Shown here piece after piece: positions 1 to 8,498 of a stretch of 64,000 nucleotides of DNA. The stretch lies in assembly GCA_963676875.1 (NCBI GenBank), contig OY781436.1:4092001-4156000 (forward strand), in the 5' to 3' direction. This stretch comes from UBA6244 sp963676875. GTDB taxonomy: Bacteria; Bacteroidota; Bacteroidia; Bacteroidales; F082. Made by a program: the position numbers and the translations under genes. The notes beneath the pieces were generated by a model. The model saw only the letters and a program-made list of their open reading frames with translations, ran no database searches and was not told the DNA's origin. How positions within the stretch are numbered: the first letter of the stretch is position 1; every line of letters starts with the position of its first letter.

Positions 1-1324
1 TGACTTCGGCGGTAAACCAAACTTCTGAATTGGCAGGTACTTGTTCGGGAGAGTGTCCGGCAGAGCTAATTTCCGGCGCCGCATATTGAAATTCGGTAAG
101 CGAACCCAAATAATCGGCTCGTGCATCCATTAATTGAACAATGCCAATGACAGATTGTGGTCCGCCACCAACCTGAGTATAGACATTACTAACAAAATTG
201 CTGTAAGTGAAAAATTTATTGGGGTCTGCTTGCACATCTGCATCAATAATGTCCTGAATTTCCAGCGCCCTTGTTTCATATAGACTGTTTTCGAAGTTTT
301 CTTCGAGGATGGTTTTCATATGTGCTACATACATTTTACGGTACGTGTCGTTGGACAGTATTTTGCTGATGATTGGAAAAGTGGTTTCATTTGCATTAGC
401 AAAAGGACTCATTTGTTGTAACTGCGTGGTGCTCAAATTTCCCAAAGTTTGATGCATGGTAAATCCACCAAAACTCTCATTTAGATCCCATGGGATGGGG
501 TTAAACCTGCCTGCGTCATCTTTGTAGATATAATAGTTCTGTGGGTTGTTGATGGGGCCATCGAGGTTGACAAACAAATTGGAAAAAGCAATGAACCAGA
601 GGTGACGGTCGATGTTCAGTACCTGATCAACGGATTCATTGTGGTTGTTTAAGGTATCCAGAAACCACATAAGTTCCTGCCATCCAAAATCAGATTCCAG
701 GGCGTATTTATCGTAATAACTGCTTGAATCTTCTCCGTAATATTCCCAAACCCCGCCTGTTGGAGGGCCTCCGGCACTGGTAAGCTCACCTTTAATGCGT
801 GCGTTTTCATCGCTTTGAAAGTGTGTACGCATGAAGAATTTATCCACATCCTGGTCGCTGGTGTAAAGACCGAGAAGGACGCCATTTACATACACATTGG
901 CATAGTTGGATTGGCCCGCAGGCATATATTTTCTGGCTATTTCGTAGCTCAAAGTTTCCCTGACAAAACTGGGGTCTTTAGCTACATTAGCCAGTTTCAG
1001 GGTTCCGTAACCTTCAATCAGCTGGTCGTCGATAATATAATCCAGTTTTATATTAAAAGGGTTTTTCACTTGGTTGGCATTGTATGTGCTGTTTCCTTTG
1101 TAGCGCACGCCAACACTGTCGAAAACCTGTCCGTTAAGGGCAACAGTTCCGAGTAACCTTTCTTCATTTCCTTCTGCATAAAGTTGATCAAGGATGTAAT
1201 CCCAATTGGATTCTTCGAAAGTAATTTCAATGGTGTTAACGGTGTTGATGTCGTAAAAACCTTGGCTAAACAAGCCTGTCGCTAAGGCGAACATGAGCAG
1301 TAGGGTAAATTTGATTTTCTTCAT
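1..1324 (-). CDS. CotH kinase family secreted protein (3' end outside window)
   Basis: About 441 codons are visible on the minus strand; the gene runs off the left edge. It opens with a signal peptide (residues 1-20, hydrophobic LLLMFALATGLF, cleavage after FSQ), so the product is exported. Three hallmarks of the CotH family of protein/spore-coat kinases are present: VRYKGNST near residues 73-80, a VYVNGVLLGLY strand near 144-154, and IPWDLNESFGGF near residue 280. In Bacteroidota such proteins are usually large, secreted and often carry C-terminal adhesion or T9SS domains, but that part is not visible here. Kinase activity is known for some CotH proteins; for this one it is inferred from family only. 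The ATG at 1324 is the only start that includes the signal peptide. Confidence 0.8.
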   Translation of the reverse strand, partial: MKKIKFTLLLMFALATGLFSQGFYDINTVNTIEITFEESNWDYILDQLYAEGNEERLLGTVALNGQVFDSVGVRYKGNSTYNANQVKNPFNIKLDYIIDDQLIEGYGTLKLANVAKDPSFVRETLSYEIARKYMPAGQSNYANVYVNGVLLGLYTSDQDVDKFFMRTHFQSDENARIKGELTSAGGPPTGGVWEYYGEDSSSYYDKYALESDFGWQELMWFLDTLNNHNESVDQVLNIDRHLWFIAFSNLFVNLDGPINNPQNYYIYKDDAGRFNPIPWDLNESFGGFTMHQTLGNLSTTQLQQMSPFANANETTFPIISKILSNDTYRKMYVAHMKTILEENFENSLYETRALEIQDIIDADVQADPNKFFTYSNFVSNVYTQVGGGPQSVIGIVQLMDARADYLGSLTEFQYAAPEISSAGHSPEQVPANSEVWFTAEV

Positions 1325-1698
1325 TTTAAAAGCATTTATACTGATAATTACTTATCTATTTTGAATTTGTTTGTAAAAGTAGATAAGAAGGGCAGGGAAT
1401 TAAAACTTTTTCATCAGATGGACCAAACCAATCTACGGAAAGCTCATTTTTTTCAACGAATTGAATTCGTGTAACATGACTTTTTCTTAATTTTGCCACA
1501 CTAAAACTAATGGATGTATAATTTAAGTTTGGAGATTGTGAGGTAAATAACTTTGATGTACCATCAAGGTTATCACATTGTTGGATTTCGGCAGTTTCTT
1601 GTCGGAGTTATTGCTATTTATCTATTTACAAAATTTCGAAGTTTGGCACAAGTAATCTACCTTTATGCCGTGGCTTCAACAACTTAAAATTAAATATC
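1325..1698. other. Intergenic region between divergent genes
   Basis: This 374-base gap separates the minus-strand CotH gene from the plus-strand methyltransferase and should hold both promoters. Two plus-strand matches to the Bacteroidota -7 element are visible: TAATTTTG at 1488-1495 and TAACTTTG at 1548-1555. The second overlaps a small inverted repeat, TTGATG-TAC-CATCAA (1553-1567), which could be a regulator site. I see no ORF or RNA gene. Confidence 0.4.
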
Positions 1699-2472
1699 AT
1701 GAGTAACGAAAATAAATCCATTCACGAATTCGACGTAAACTTAATTTGCGAATATTATGCAAGTGTTGAACGACAGGGACCGGGGAGTCCGGAGGTAACG
1801 CTCAAGGCCTTGAGTTTTATAGACAACCTGACCCACAAATCACAAATTGCTGACCTCGGTTGCGGAACCGGCGGTCAAACCGTGATGTTGGCTCAACATG
1901 CGCCCGGAAAAATTACGGGAATAGACCTTTTTCCCACTTTCATCGACCTGTTCAATGCCAACGCCGAAAAGCATCAGCTTAAGGAAAAAATGAAAGGCAT
2001 TGTTGGCTCCATGGATGATCTCCCTTTTCAAAACGAATCACTTGATTTGATCTGGTCCGAAGGGGCCATCTACAACATTGGTTTTGAGCGGGGACTGAAT
2101 GAATGGCGAAAATTTCTAAAAGACGGAGGCTATATCGCTGTTTCGGAGGCGTCCTGGTTTACTGACCAACGTCCTGCTGAAATTGACGAATTCTGGATGG
2201 ATGCCTATCCTGAAATAGATACCATTCCCAACAAAGTCGCACAAATGCAAAAGGCCGGTTATGTTCCGGTTGCCACTTTTATTCTTCCTGAAAACTGCTG
2301 GACAACACATTTTTATGCACCACAAGTGGAGGCTCAAAAGGTCTTTCTTCAAAAACATGCAGGTAATAAAACTGCTGAGGATTTTATTGCCAATCAACGG
2401 CATGAAGAGCAGTTGTATAATAAATACAAATCCTATTATGGCTATGTGTTTTACATGGGAAGGAAAATGTAA
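1699..2472 (+). CDS. Class I SAM-dependent methyltransferase (UbiE/Methyltransf_11-like)
   Basis: A 257-residue soluble cytoplasmic protein. Motif I is clear (IADLGCGTGGQT, about residues 51-62), followed by the acidic end of strand 2 (ITGIDLF), motif II-like GSMDDLPF near residue 112 and a post-II LKDGGYIAV strand near 143. These define the Rossmann-fold SAM-binding core; the substrate cannot be read from the sequence. The C-terminal third (many aromatic residues and the sequence NKYKSYYGY) probably forms the acceptor site. It stands alone, with divergent and convergent neighbours, and is followed by a strong terminator hairpin, so it is a monocistronic gene. Confidence 0.85.
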   Translation: MSNENKSIHEFDVNLICEYYASVERQGPGSPEVTLKALSFIDNLTHKSQIADLGCGTGGQTVMLAQHAPGKITGIDLFPTFIDLFNANAEKHQLKEKMKGIVGSMDDLPFQNESLDLIWSEGAIYNIGFERGLNEWRKFLKDGGYIAVSEASWFTDQRPAEIDEFWMDAYPEIDTIPNKVAQMQKAGYVPVATFILPENCWTTHFYAPQVEAQKVFLQKHAGNKTAEDFIANQRHEEQLYNKYKSYYGYVFYMGRKM

Positions 2473-2483
2473 TGATCTGAAAA

Positions 2484-2525
2484 AAAAGGATTGTCGCTTT
2501 TTATTGGTGGCAATCCTTTTTTCTT
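2484..2525 (+). terminator. Intrinsic terminator after methyltransferase
   Basis: Perfect 10-bp inverted repeat AAAAGGATTG (2484-2493) / CAATCCTTTT (2511-2520), followed by a T-rich tract, 11 bases after the methyltransferase stop. Confidence 0.8.
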
Positions 2526-2560
2526 TTTCCATCTCTCTTTTGTCTTTATAACTTGTCATA

Positions 2561-2648
2561 CCCTCCGTGTTCTTTGTGCCTCCGTGGTGAATAAACTCGT
2601 AAAAATGCACCACAGAGACACTAAGGACGCAGAGAAAAGCACAGAGGA
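2561..2648. repeat. Imperfect palindromic intergenic repeat (CACAGAG-type)
   Basis: The arm CCTCCGTG...CTCCGTGGTG (2562-2589) is mirrored by CACCACAGAG...CACAGAGG (2609-2647), with an 18-base loop. The wording (CACCACAGAGACACTAAGGACGCAGAG) resembles a dispersed intergenic repeat that I recall from many unrelated environmental bacterial genomes. It lies in the gap between two convergent genes and has no coding content of its own. Confidence 0.55.
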
Positions 2649-2725
2649 GAGCATTTGGCTTTTGGCTCACCGATCACCGTTTACTGTTCACTTCTTACTT
2701 TTTCCTTGACTCTTTTATCTGGTAA

Positions 2726-3151
2726 TCACCTATGTTCCGGGGGGCGTTTACCGGGAAACTTTTTCTTCATGTAGGCTTTAAATTTCTGGTTTTGATCTTT
2801 GGTCAGCATGTCGGCGACTTCTTTTTCAAAACGTTTTTTCAGGGTTTCCATTTGTTCGCGTTTGGGCTCGGTTTTGTTGGCGGTGAGCGCCTTTAATTCG
2901 TCGAAATGCTTGAAAACCAATTTGGAGAAAACCGGAGCCTGGTCTTCGGTTAAGGCGAGTTCGGTGCGTAGTTCACCGACCATTTTGGCCACTTGAGTGG
3001 AGTCGGGGACGGGAGGTCGATGTTGTTCGCGGCCTTGGGGGCGTTGGACTGACTGGCGACCTACCTGTTGTGCTTGTGCGGTTATTCCCGCAAAAAGGAG
3101 TAAAACAGCCATCAGCGCGGTGGTCATGGTGTTGTTCATGGTTCTGATCAT
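2726..3151 (-). CDS. LTxxQ-motif periplasmic protein (Spy/CpxP-like)
   Basis: A 141-residue exported protein: signal peptide at residues 1-28 (ALMAVLLLFAGITAQAQ), a Gln/Arg/Pro-rich linker, then a helical, strongly charged domain with two LTxxQ-type repeats, LTEDQ at 67-71 and LTKDQ at 116-120. That spacing is the signature of the Spy/CpxP fold, small periplasmic helical proteins that act as chaperones or stress-response modulators; the exact role here is inferred. The start lies 3 bases after the stop of the DUF1566/T9SS gene, so the two are almost certainly cotranscribed and this protein may assist folding or export of its partner. Very basic C-terminus (KKKFPGKRPPEHR). Confidence 0.75.
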   Translation of the reverse strand: MIRTMNNTMTTALMAVLLLFAGITAQAQQVGRQSVQRPQGREQHRPPVPDSTQVAKMVGELRTELALTEDQAPVFSKLVFKHFDELKALTANKTEPKREQMETLKKRFEKEVADMLTKDQNQKFKAYMKKKFPGKRPPEHR

Positions 3152-3154
3152 GGG

Positions 3155-4675
3155 TTAGTTTTTTATAAATTTGGTATGATAACGTGTATTTTGCGTAACT
3201 ATTGAAAGGGTGTAAATTCCGGTATTTAGTGTGGAAATGTCTATACGGTGATTTTTGACTATGCCAGAAATAACCACTTGTCCCGTAAGGTTGCATACGA
3301 GAACCTGTGTATCTGCGTCAGTTTCGTCTATTGCGAAATACAGGAATTCATGGGCGGGATTTGGGAATATTTGCAAATCCTTATTGACTGATGGCGATTC
3401 TCCGATTCCCGTTGTGGTCGCATCTCTAACCAAACGCACGTAATTATAAATCCGAATCACATCACCCTGAGGACCAAAACCCAAAGGATAGTCGTCAGGA
3501 TTTCCCGTTTTGGGGTCGCTATGTTGTGCTCCGGCACCATGTACGTCCATTAGTGTATAATCTCCCGAGTTAGGAGGCGATTCCATCCAACCCAACGCTT
3601 CTCCAAAACTTACGTAGGCACCATAACCTCCCGGAGCATCGGCCTGCCAACTGACATGGGTGGTTCCTGACCAGTAAAAAGGATAGTCCATGTTGCCACC
3701 TTCGTCGGTAATTTGGGTACAATTAAAAAGGGGATCGATTGCTGCGGAATTGGTGGTTGAAGGAGAACGTGTATAATCCACAATACTCTGCAACTCCTTG
3801 GCATTGGGCAATCTCCAGTCGGAATAACCGGCATATACAAACGATTCGGCGTAAGCCAACGCATCCGGCCAATTCAGGCCTGTTCCATTGTCGTCCTGCA
3901 TCCACATCAGTCCGGTGGCCTGATCGGTAATGGTTCCGTCGCCATTGTTTTGGAAATCGTTGATGCCGTAGTTATTTCCTCCACGGACATACATTACATA
4001 AAACTGCTTTCCTTCGGTTTGTCCCGGCATGGGATCGGTGGGATAACCCTTAATGCGTCCATCGGCAAAGTTGACCCCAAACATGGTTCGGGCACCCATC
4101 ATGGTGGTACTGACGTACAACGTAGAGGAAGCCATTTGTGCATCGATGATGCGTTCACCGGCATTCTGATCGCCGTAATTGAAATCAAAATAGGTAGTAT
4201 CAAGAAAAGGAGTGAGACCATCGGTGGAGGTTCCTGTATAGCCGCTGGGGTCAATACCGCTAAATAGAATCAGCGAATACATCTCTTTGATGGTAGGCAG
4301 GCGCCAGTCGGTGTATCCCGCCAGGTTGAAGCCGTCTGCTCCTTCCATGGCTTCGTCGTACGACATTTTGTCTGCATAGTCGATATCGCCGTCGCCATCC
4401 ATATCGGGAGATTGTTGCCACATCAATCCCGTAACGTTGTCGGTAACGGTTCCGTCTCCATTGTCTGTGTAAGACGGTGTATTGCCTTGATAGTTAGCGT
4501 CCTGGCCATAAAAATTTTCTCCGGGAAAAATTTGTCCAACCACATGAAGGGTGTCGTAGTAATCCGTTTGATCGGTATCTACTACTTGATAGGTTTGTGA
4601 AAATGCCATCAGTTGTGCCAAAACAAAGGCTGTCAACATCAATTTTGTTTTGAATTTTAAGATTTGTACCGACAT
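3155..4675 (-). CDS. DUF1566 (Lcl-type) protein with T9SS sorting domain
   Basis: A 506-residue secreted protein when started at the ATG at 4675; an upstream in-frame start exists at 4738, but only the later one places the signal peptide (KLMLTAFVLAQLMAFSQ) at the N-terminus. Two DUF1566/Lcl-C-terminal-like units follow: each has a DGTxTDxxTGLMW strand and a WRLPxxKE motif (TDWRLPTIKEM and SDWRLPNAKEL). Between them lie low-complexity Asp/Gly loops that look calcium-binding-like (DMDGDGDID). The last 80 residues are a T9SS type A sorting domain (IFPNPAHEF ... GIYTLSI). The protein should be exported by the Por system and anchored or released at the cell surface. Ligand and function are unknown. 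First gene of a two-gene operon with the LTxxQ protein. Confidence 0.85.
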   Translation of the reverse strand: MSVQILKFKTKLMLTAFVLAQLMAFSQTYQVVDTDQTDYYDTLHVVGQIFPGENFYGQDANYQGNTPSYTDNGDGTVTDNVTGLMWQQSPDMDGDGDIDYADKMSYDEAMEGADGFNLAGYTDWRLPTIKEMYSLILFSGIDPSGYTGTSTDGLTPFLDTTYFDFNYGDQNAGERIIDAQMASSTLYVSTTMMGARTMFGVNFADGRIKGYPTDPMPGQTEGKQFYVMYVRGGNNYGINDFQNNGDGTITDQATGLMWMQDDNGTGLNWPDALAYAESFVYAGYSDWRLPNAKELQSIVDYTRSPSTTNSAAIDPLFNCTQITDEGGNMDYPFYWSGTTHVSWQADAPGGYGAYVSFGEALGWMESPPNSGDYTLMDVHGAGAQHSDPKTGNPDDYPLGFGPQGDVIRIYNYVRLVRDATTTGIGESPSVNKDLQIFPNPAHEFLYFAIDETDADTQVLVCNLTGQVVISGIVKNHRIDISTLNTGIYTLSIVTQNTRYHTKFIKN

Positions 4676-4875
4676 GGTATGATGTTTTTGTGATGATTCT
4701 TTGGCAAATTTAAGTGAGCCACGATGACGACGCAACATTTTTCAATGAATGGGAGGCTTTTGTCAATGGATGGATGAATTTTACCCATGAATCAAAGCCG
4801 TTAAAACCATGAGTGTCCTACAAAATGAATTATTTTTACCCATTGAAAATATTTACACCAATCTTTAAAATATCC

Positions 4876-5223
4876 ATGGACCTCAATACCCTGCAAACCG
4901 AACTCCGACAATTTATGGCTGAGCGTAATTGGAACAAATACCATTCTTCGAAAAACCTGGCCATGGCCTTGAGCGTGGAAGCCTCTGAGTTGGTCGAGAT
5001 CTTTCAATGGCTCGATTTTGAGGAGAGTAAAGCCATTCTGGATGATCCCAAAGGCAGAGAACATGTGGAAGAGGAAGTGGGAGATATTTTTGCTTACTTA
5101 TTGCGCTTTTGCGATGTTACCGGCATTGATCCTGAACAAGCCCTCAGAAAGAAAATGGTAAAGAATGCGTTGAAGTACCCTGTGGAAGAGTCGGTTAGGT
5201 TGAATAAGTTTGTGAAGAAGTAG
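4876..5223 (+). CDS. MazG-like nucleotide pyrophosphohydrolase
   Basis: A 115-residue all-alpha NTP pyrophosphatase of the MazG/dCTPase-like superfamily, which hydrolyses (d)NTPs to monophosphates and pyrophosphate. The metal-binding pattern is intact: ExxE in EASELVEIFQW and ExxD in EEEVGDIFAYLL, with a conserved Lys/Asn-rich C-terminal segment (KKMVKNALKYP). I chose the ATG at 4876 (MDLNTLQTEL), where the family's first helix begins; an upstream start at 4813 would add a hydrophobic, unrelated stretch. Its size matches the short single-domain members that clean non-canonical nucleotides rather than full-length MazG. It stands alone with no obvious partner. Confidence 0.85.
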   Translation: MDLNTLQTELRQFMAERNWNKYHSSKNLAMALSVEASELVEIFQWLDFEESKAILDDPKGREHVEEEVGDIFAYLLRFCDVTGIDPEQALRKKMVKNALKYPVEESVRLNKFVKK

Positions 5224-5633
5224 GAGGGGATGGCTTTTTGCTGTTTCCCGATCGCCATCGAGGTTGGCTGTTGGCCCTGCTTTTTGTTTCGAAACTATGA
5301 AGACTATGAAGCAGGTTCCAACCCAAGTGACAATCTGTTTTATTAATTATCACTGCTCCTTATGGGTCAATCAATTTCCGCAGCGTGCGTAGTAAACACG
5401 AAAAAAATCAAATGTTTGAAATTGCTAAATGCAACAAAGTGAACCAGTTTTTTAAGAGTTTATTCCACATATTGTTGGATTTCAGTAAGTTGTTTGCGAG
5501 TCGACTTTTGTGCAAAGAGGAGGTCGGTGGAATAGTGGGCATATACTAAGAAGTTCCCCCCTATTAAAAAAAAAACGAACTGCATAATAAGAAAGCAACT
5601 TGATAAATTTTATCTTTGAGGAAAGATAAAAAT
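5224..5633. other. Intergenic region upstream of DUF1016 gene
   Basis: I see no coding signal in these 410 bases. Base composition becomes noticeably more AT-rich towards the nuclease gene. A -7 element TATCTTTG sits at 5611-5618, right before AGGAAAGA and the ATG at 5634, which would give a very short leader. Confidence 0.4.
5611..5618 (+). promoter_or_regulatory. Probable -7 element of DUF1016 gene
   Basis: TATCTTTG fits the Bacteroidota TAnnTTTG consensus and ends 15 bases before the ATG. No convincing TTG at the -33 spacing was found. Confidence 0.5.
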
Positions 5634-6686
5634 ATGACAGTTAAGAAAAGATATGATTCTGAATATATTGAGTGGCTAGGAGGATTAAAAAAACGAATTA
5701 AGGGTGCTCAAATTAAAGCGGCTTTGTCAGCAAATAAAGAGATAATTGAACTTTACTGGGAGATAGGTAAAGAACTTTTTGAAAAACAAGAAACCCAAGG
5801 TTGGGGTAATTCGATCGTTGACAATTTAGAAAAAGATTTAGTCGCAGAATTTCCTGATTTAAAAGGATTTTCACGTAGGAATTTATTTTATATGAAAGGA
5901 TTTTATTCTTTTTATAAATCTGATTTTGAAAAAGTGCAACAGCTTGTTGCACAAATCCCATGGGGACATAATATTTTGATTGTTAGTAAGTCTAAATCAA
6001 TAGATGAATCGATATTTTACCTAACCGAAACCATTGGAAATAGTTGGTCAAGAAGTGTTTTAGATATGCAAATAGGGACAGACTTATTTGCCCGACAAGG
6101 AAAAGCAATTACAAATTTCAATAGTACTTTACCAAATCCTGATTCAGATTTAGCGAATCAAACGTTAAAAGACCCTTATCTTTTTGATTTTCTAACATTA
6201 AAGAAAAATGCAGACGAAAAGAGTATTGAAGACCAATTGACCAAGCATATCACTAAGTTCTTATTAGAGTTAGGAACTGGATTTGCTTTTATTGGCAGAC
6301 AATATAAACTTGAAGTTGGTGACAAAGATTTTTACGTTGACCTATTATTTTACCACACGAAACTAAGGTGTTATGTCGTAGTTGAATTAAAAGCCAAAAG
6401 TTTCAAGCCGGAATATGCAGGAAAACTGAGTTTTTATCTATCGGCGATTGACGAAAAACTGAAAACAGAATCAGATAGCCCAACTATTGGAATCATTTTA
6501 TGCCAAGAGAAGAATAAAATCGAGGCAGAATATGCTCTTCGTGGAATCTCACAACCCATTGGTGTAGCAGAATATCAATTAAGTAGAGCAATTCCTGATG
6601 AAATTAAAAGTGATTTGCCTACAATTGAAGAAATTGAGAAGGAGCTGGCTACAATGCCAAAATATTCTGACCGCATAAAATCCTGA
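5634..6686 (+). CDS. DUF1016 / YhcG-type PDDEXK nuclease domain protein
   Basis: A 350-residue protein. The N-terminal part (about 10-140) is the DUF1016_N helical/winged-helix domain (IELYWEIGKELFEKQ, QGWGNSIVDNL, GFSRRNLFYMKGFY); the C-terminal part (about 170-320) is a PDDEXK-type nuclease fold with Asp in FYVDLLFYH and the ExK pair in VVVELKAKSF. Family members are widespread, often on mobile DNA, and are presumed DNA nucleases or mobility-linked factors; no specific target is established here. The ATG at 5634 is preferred over the TTG at 5616 because AGGAAAGA sits in front of it. The gene is more AT-rich than its neighbours and has no toxin-antitoxin, restriction or transposase partner beside it, which suggests acquisition as a single-gene cargo. 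Confidence 0.85.
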   Translation: MTVKKRYDSEYIEWLGGLKKRIKGAQIKAALSANKEIIELYWEIGKELFEKQETQGWGNSIVDNLEKDLVAEFPDLKGFSRRNLFYMKGFYSFYKSDFEKVQQLVAQIPWGHNILIVSKSKSIDESIFYLTETIGNSWSRSVLDMQIGTDLFARQGKAITNFNSTLPNPDSDLANQTLKDPYLFDFLTLKKNADEKSIEDQLTKHITKFLLELGTGFAFIGRQYKLEVGDKDFYVDLLFYHTKLRCYVVVELKAKSFKPEYAGKLSFYLSAIDEKLKTESDSPTIGIILCQEKNKIEAEYALRGISQPIGVAEYQLSRAIPDEIKSDLPTIEEIEKELATMPKYSDRIKS

Positions 6687-7335
6687 ATCTGAATATCCAT
6701 TTGTGAAGGGACGATCTCCAAAGGCAAACATGGTTAGATGCATCCACAGCCTAAGCTACAGAACGGTTAGCTATATTGTTGATAAATAGATTGTTATGTT
6801 ATCACCCTCACCTGTGGGGTGTTCAATTTTATATCGATATTGGTTAGAGGGATGAAGGTGGTTGGTGCATAATCCTCGACAAAAAGAACCACTGAAAGAC
6901 AGGTATTTTCTCCTTAGGAGTGTCCTAATTGTGAAAAAATAACAACCAAACAAAATATTTAACTTTCCTTCTGCGTTATTCTCCCAGCCCGGACGATAAA
7001 AAGTATTCAATTGGATACCAGTATCAACCAACCACACAGCATATGGAAATCTTTAATCGGTAACTTTTAAGTTAATTGAATTTTGCCGCGATATTGAACC
7101 ATTCTTTCGCTCATTTATTTTTCATCCGTACTATTCATTTTATCTTTAAATAACATTTAATTAGCGTGTTACGGATGTGTTGTGCTTAAAAAGTTACCAA
7201 ATCTACCCATCAGCACCAACGTTTCTCTGTGTTTATTACCGGAGAGTAGTTGAATCGATTTGGTATCCGGTTGCCACTAAAAACCGGGGCGTATCCGAAA
7301 AGCCTAACGAGTAGGATTATTAAAAATTAACTACC
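6687..7335. other. Long intergenic region
   Basis: No gene is supported in these 649 bases. A minus-strand open frame at 6771-7037 looks random in composition and has no recognisable family. A small inverted repeat CCGGTT (7267-7272) / AACCGG (7282-7287) lies about 50 bases upstream of the cytochrome-like lipoprotein gene and could be a control element. The stretch may be debris of the transfer that brought the nuclease gene. Confidence 0.35.
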
Positions 7336-7809
7336 ATGAAATTTAGCATGATCGCTGCATGTGCAGCACTTTTTACCTTAGCCATTTCTACACAATCGTG
7401 TCAAAAAGAAAATGTCGCCATTGACGAAAATGACTCAGGAGGAACCACTTACAACGATGAAAGTAGCCACAACATGGGTCAGAATTGTATGAATTGCCAT
7501 CGCTCAGGCGGACAGGGGGAGGGAATTTTTCAGGTGGCCGGAACGGCTTACAATGCACAAAAAACGGCTACGTACTCCAATGCAACCATTAAGCTATGGA
7601 GCGGACCCAATGGTACCGGAACAGTGAAATATACCCTGCAAGCAGATACGAAGGGTAATTTCTATACCACCTCTGGTGTTAATTTCGGTTCAGGGTTGTA
7701 TCCTTCGGTGCAAGGAACCAATGGGGTCAATTACATGTCGTCGGCCATTACTACGGGTCAGTGCAATAGTTGCCACGGAGTCACCACCGATCGAATCTGG
7801 ACCAACTGA
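7336..7809 (+). CDS. Lipoprotein with two haem-c (CxxCH) motifs
   Basis: A 157-residue exported protein. The N-terminus is a lipoprotein signal ending in the lipobox Cys22 (AISTQSC), so it is probably anchored in a membrane facing the periplasm. Two c-type haem attachment motifs are present: CMNCH at 51-55 and CNSCH at 143-147, one on each side of a beta-rich, Gly/Thr/Asn-rich segment of about 85 residues. This suggests a di-haem carrier or an extracellular electron-transfer accessory. The middle segment resembles carboxypeptidase-regulatory-like or Ig-like beta folds but I cannot assign it. Monocistronic, followed by a strong terminator. Confidence 0.7.
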   Translation: MKFSMIAACAALFTLAISTQSCQKENVAIDENDSGGTTYNDESSHNMGQNCMNCHRSGGQGEGIFQVAGTAYNAQKTATYSNATIKLWSGPNGTGTVKYTLQADTKGNFYTTSGVNFGSGLYPSVQGTNGVNYMSSAITTGQCNSCHGVTTDRIWTN

Positions 7810-7851
7810 ATTTTGAAACGGGAAAATAAGAAGTAGTTTTTGTCCAGCTCT

Positions 7852-7892
7852 AAAACCCTGTCAGAAATAATTATCCTGACAGGGTTTTTGCT
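7852..7892 (+). terminator. Intrinsic terminator after di-haem lipoprotein
   Basis: Perfect 13-bp stem AAAACCCTGTCAG (7852-7864) / CTGACAGGGTTTT (7876-7888), followed by a short T run. Confidence 0.9.
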
Positions 7893-8104
7893 TTTCAATA
7901 CTTTGTGTTCTCCAATTGTAAATCCTTATGGTAAATTTGATCCGAATATAAATCCATCGGGTAGGAGTGAACCCCTCCACCTCATTTCGTTCACCTTTTA
8001 AACCATCCAAAACGAGTCAATACAAATTGATTTTTTCACGTTTTTCTGATAATATTCCTGCCATTTTAGGCCAAATTCACGGAAATTTATCACACCATAA
8101 TAGT

Positions 8105-8469
8105 TTACAAATGTAATTTACATTTGTGTATTGAATTGTCTAAGTTAATGAAAAACAATATGGTTACAGATGTAATTAATTGCTTTTTGCATTCTTGACT
8201 ACCTACTGCGACCATTTCTTTGCCAAAAATCAAGTAAATAGCATCTATAATATAGATAACCAGATATATAAAAATCTTAAACAATAATATAGTTTAAATA
8301 ATTACTTCAATTTTTCATAGATAAATATTACATGAATAATTAGTTTAAATATCAGTAATACAATATAATGTATTGCTAGATCAATAAATAACTACAAATA
8401 AAAGCTTGTTTACAAATGTAATTTACAAATGTATCGTTGATCCCATTGAAATAATTGTTACAAATGTTA
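8105..8469. promoter_or_regulatory. Array of six TTACAAATGTAA-type operators upstream of XRE gene
   Basis: Six 12-bp sites are visible. TTACAAATGTAA occurs at 8105-8116 and 8410-8421. Variants are TTACATTTGTGT (8118-8129), TTACAGATGTAA (8164-8175), TTACAAATGTAT (8423-8434) and TTACAAATGTTA (8458-8469). Two tandem pairs have an identical 13-base pitch. The last site lies between the presumed -33 (TTG 8455-8457) and -7 (TATCTTTG 8478-8485) elements of the XRE gene, which argues for repression. The 235 bases between the two clusters are extremely AT-rich and hold no ORF I can support. Confidence 0.7.
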
Positions 8470-8477
8470 ATTATTGC

Positions 8478-8485
8478 TATCTTTG
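8478..8485 (+). promoter_or_regulatory. -7 promoter element of XRE gene
   Basis: TATCTTTG matches TAnnTTTG. A TTG at 8455-8457 lies 20 bases upstream, the expected -33 spacing for Bacteroidota sigma-ABfr promoters. The start codon is 13 bases downstream. Confidence 0.65.
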
Positions 8486-8498
8486 TAAACAAAAAAGA

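Noticed and set aside
2116..2670. Minus-strand open frame antisense to the methyltransferase
   Set aside because: It runs antisense through the methyltransferase and the terminator, reading frame of no known family.
2655..2705. Short tract GCTCACCGATCACCGTTTACTG as a tRNA or attachment site
   Set aside because: No cloverleaf can be drawn; it looks like part of the nearby intergenic repeat or decayed sequence.
6771..7037. Minus-strand 88-codon open frame
   Set aside because: No recognisable family, no promoter, and composition like random non-coding DNA.
5224..7335. Toxin-antitoxin or restriction system around the DUF1016 gene
   Set aside because: No second gene of such a system is present in the flanks.
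8180..8400. Very AT-rich stretch with flanking repeats as a replication origin or iteron array
   Set aside because: No DnaA-box clusters, no replication initiator gene, and the repeats fit a promoter of the XRE gene better.
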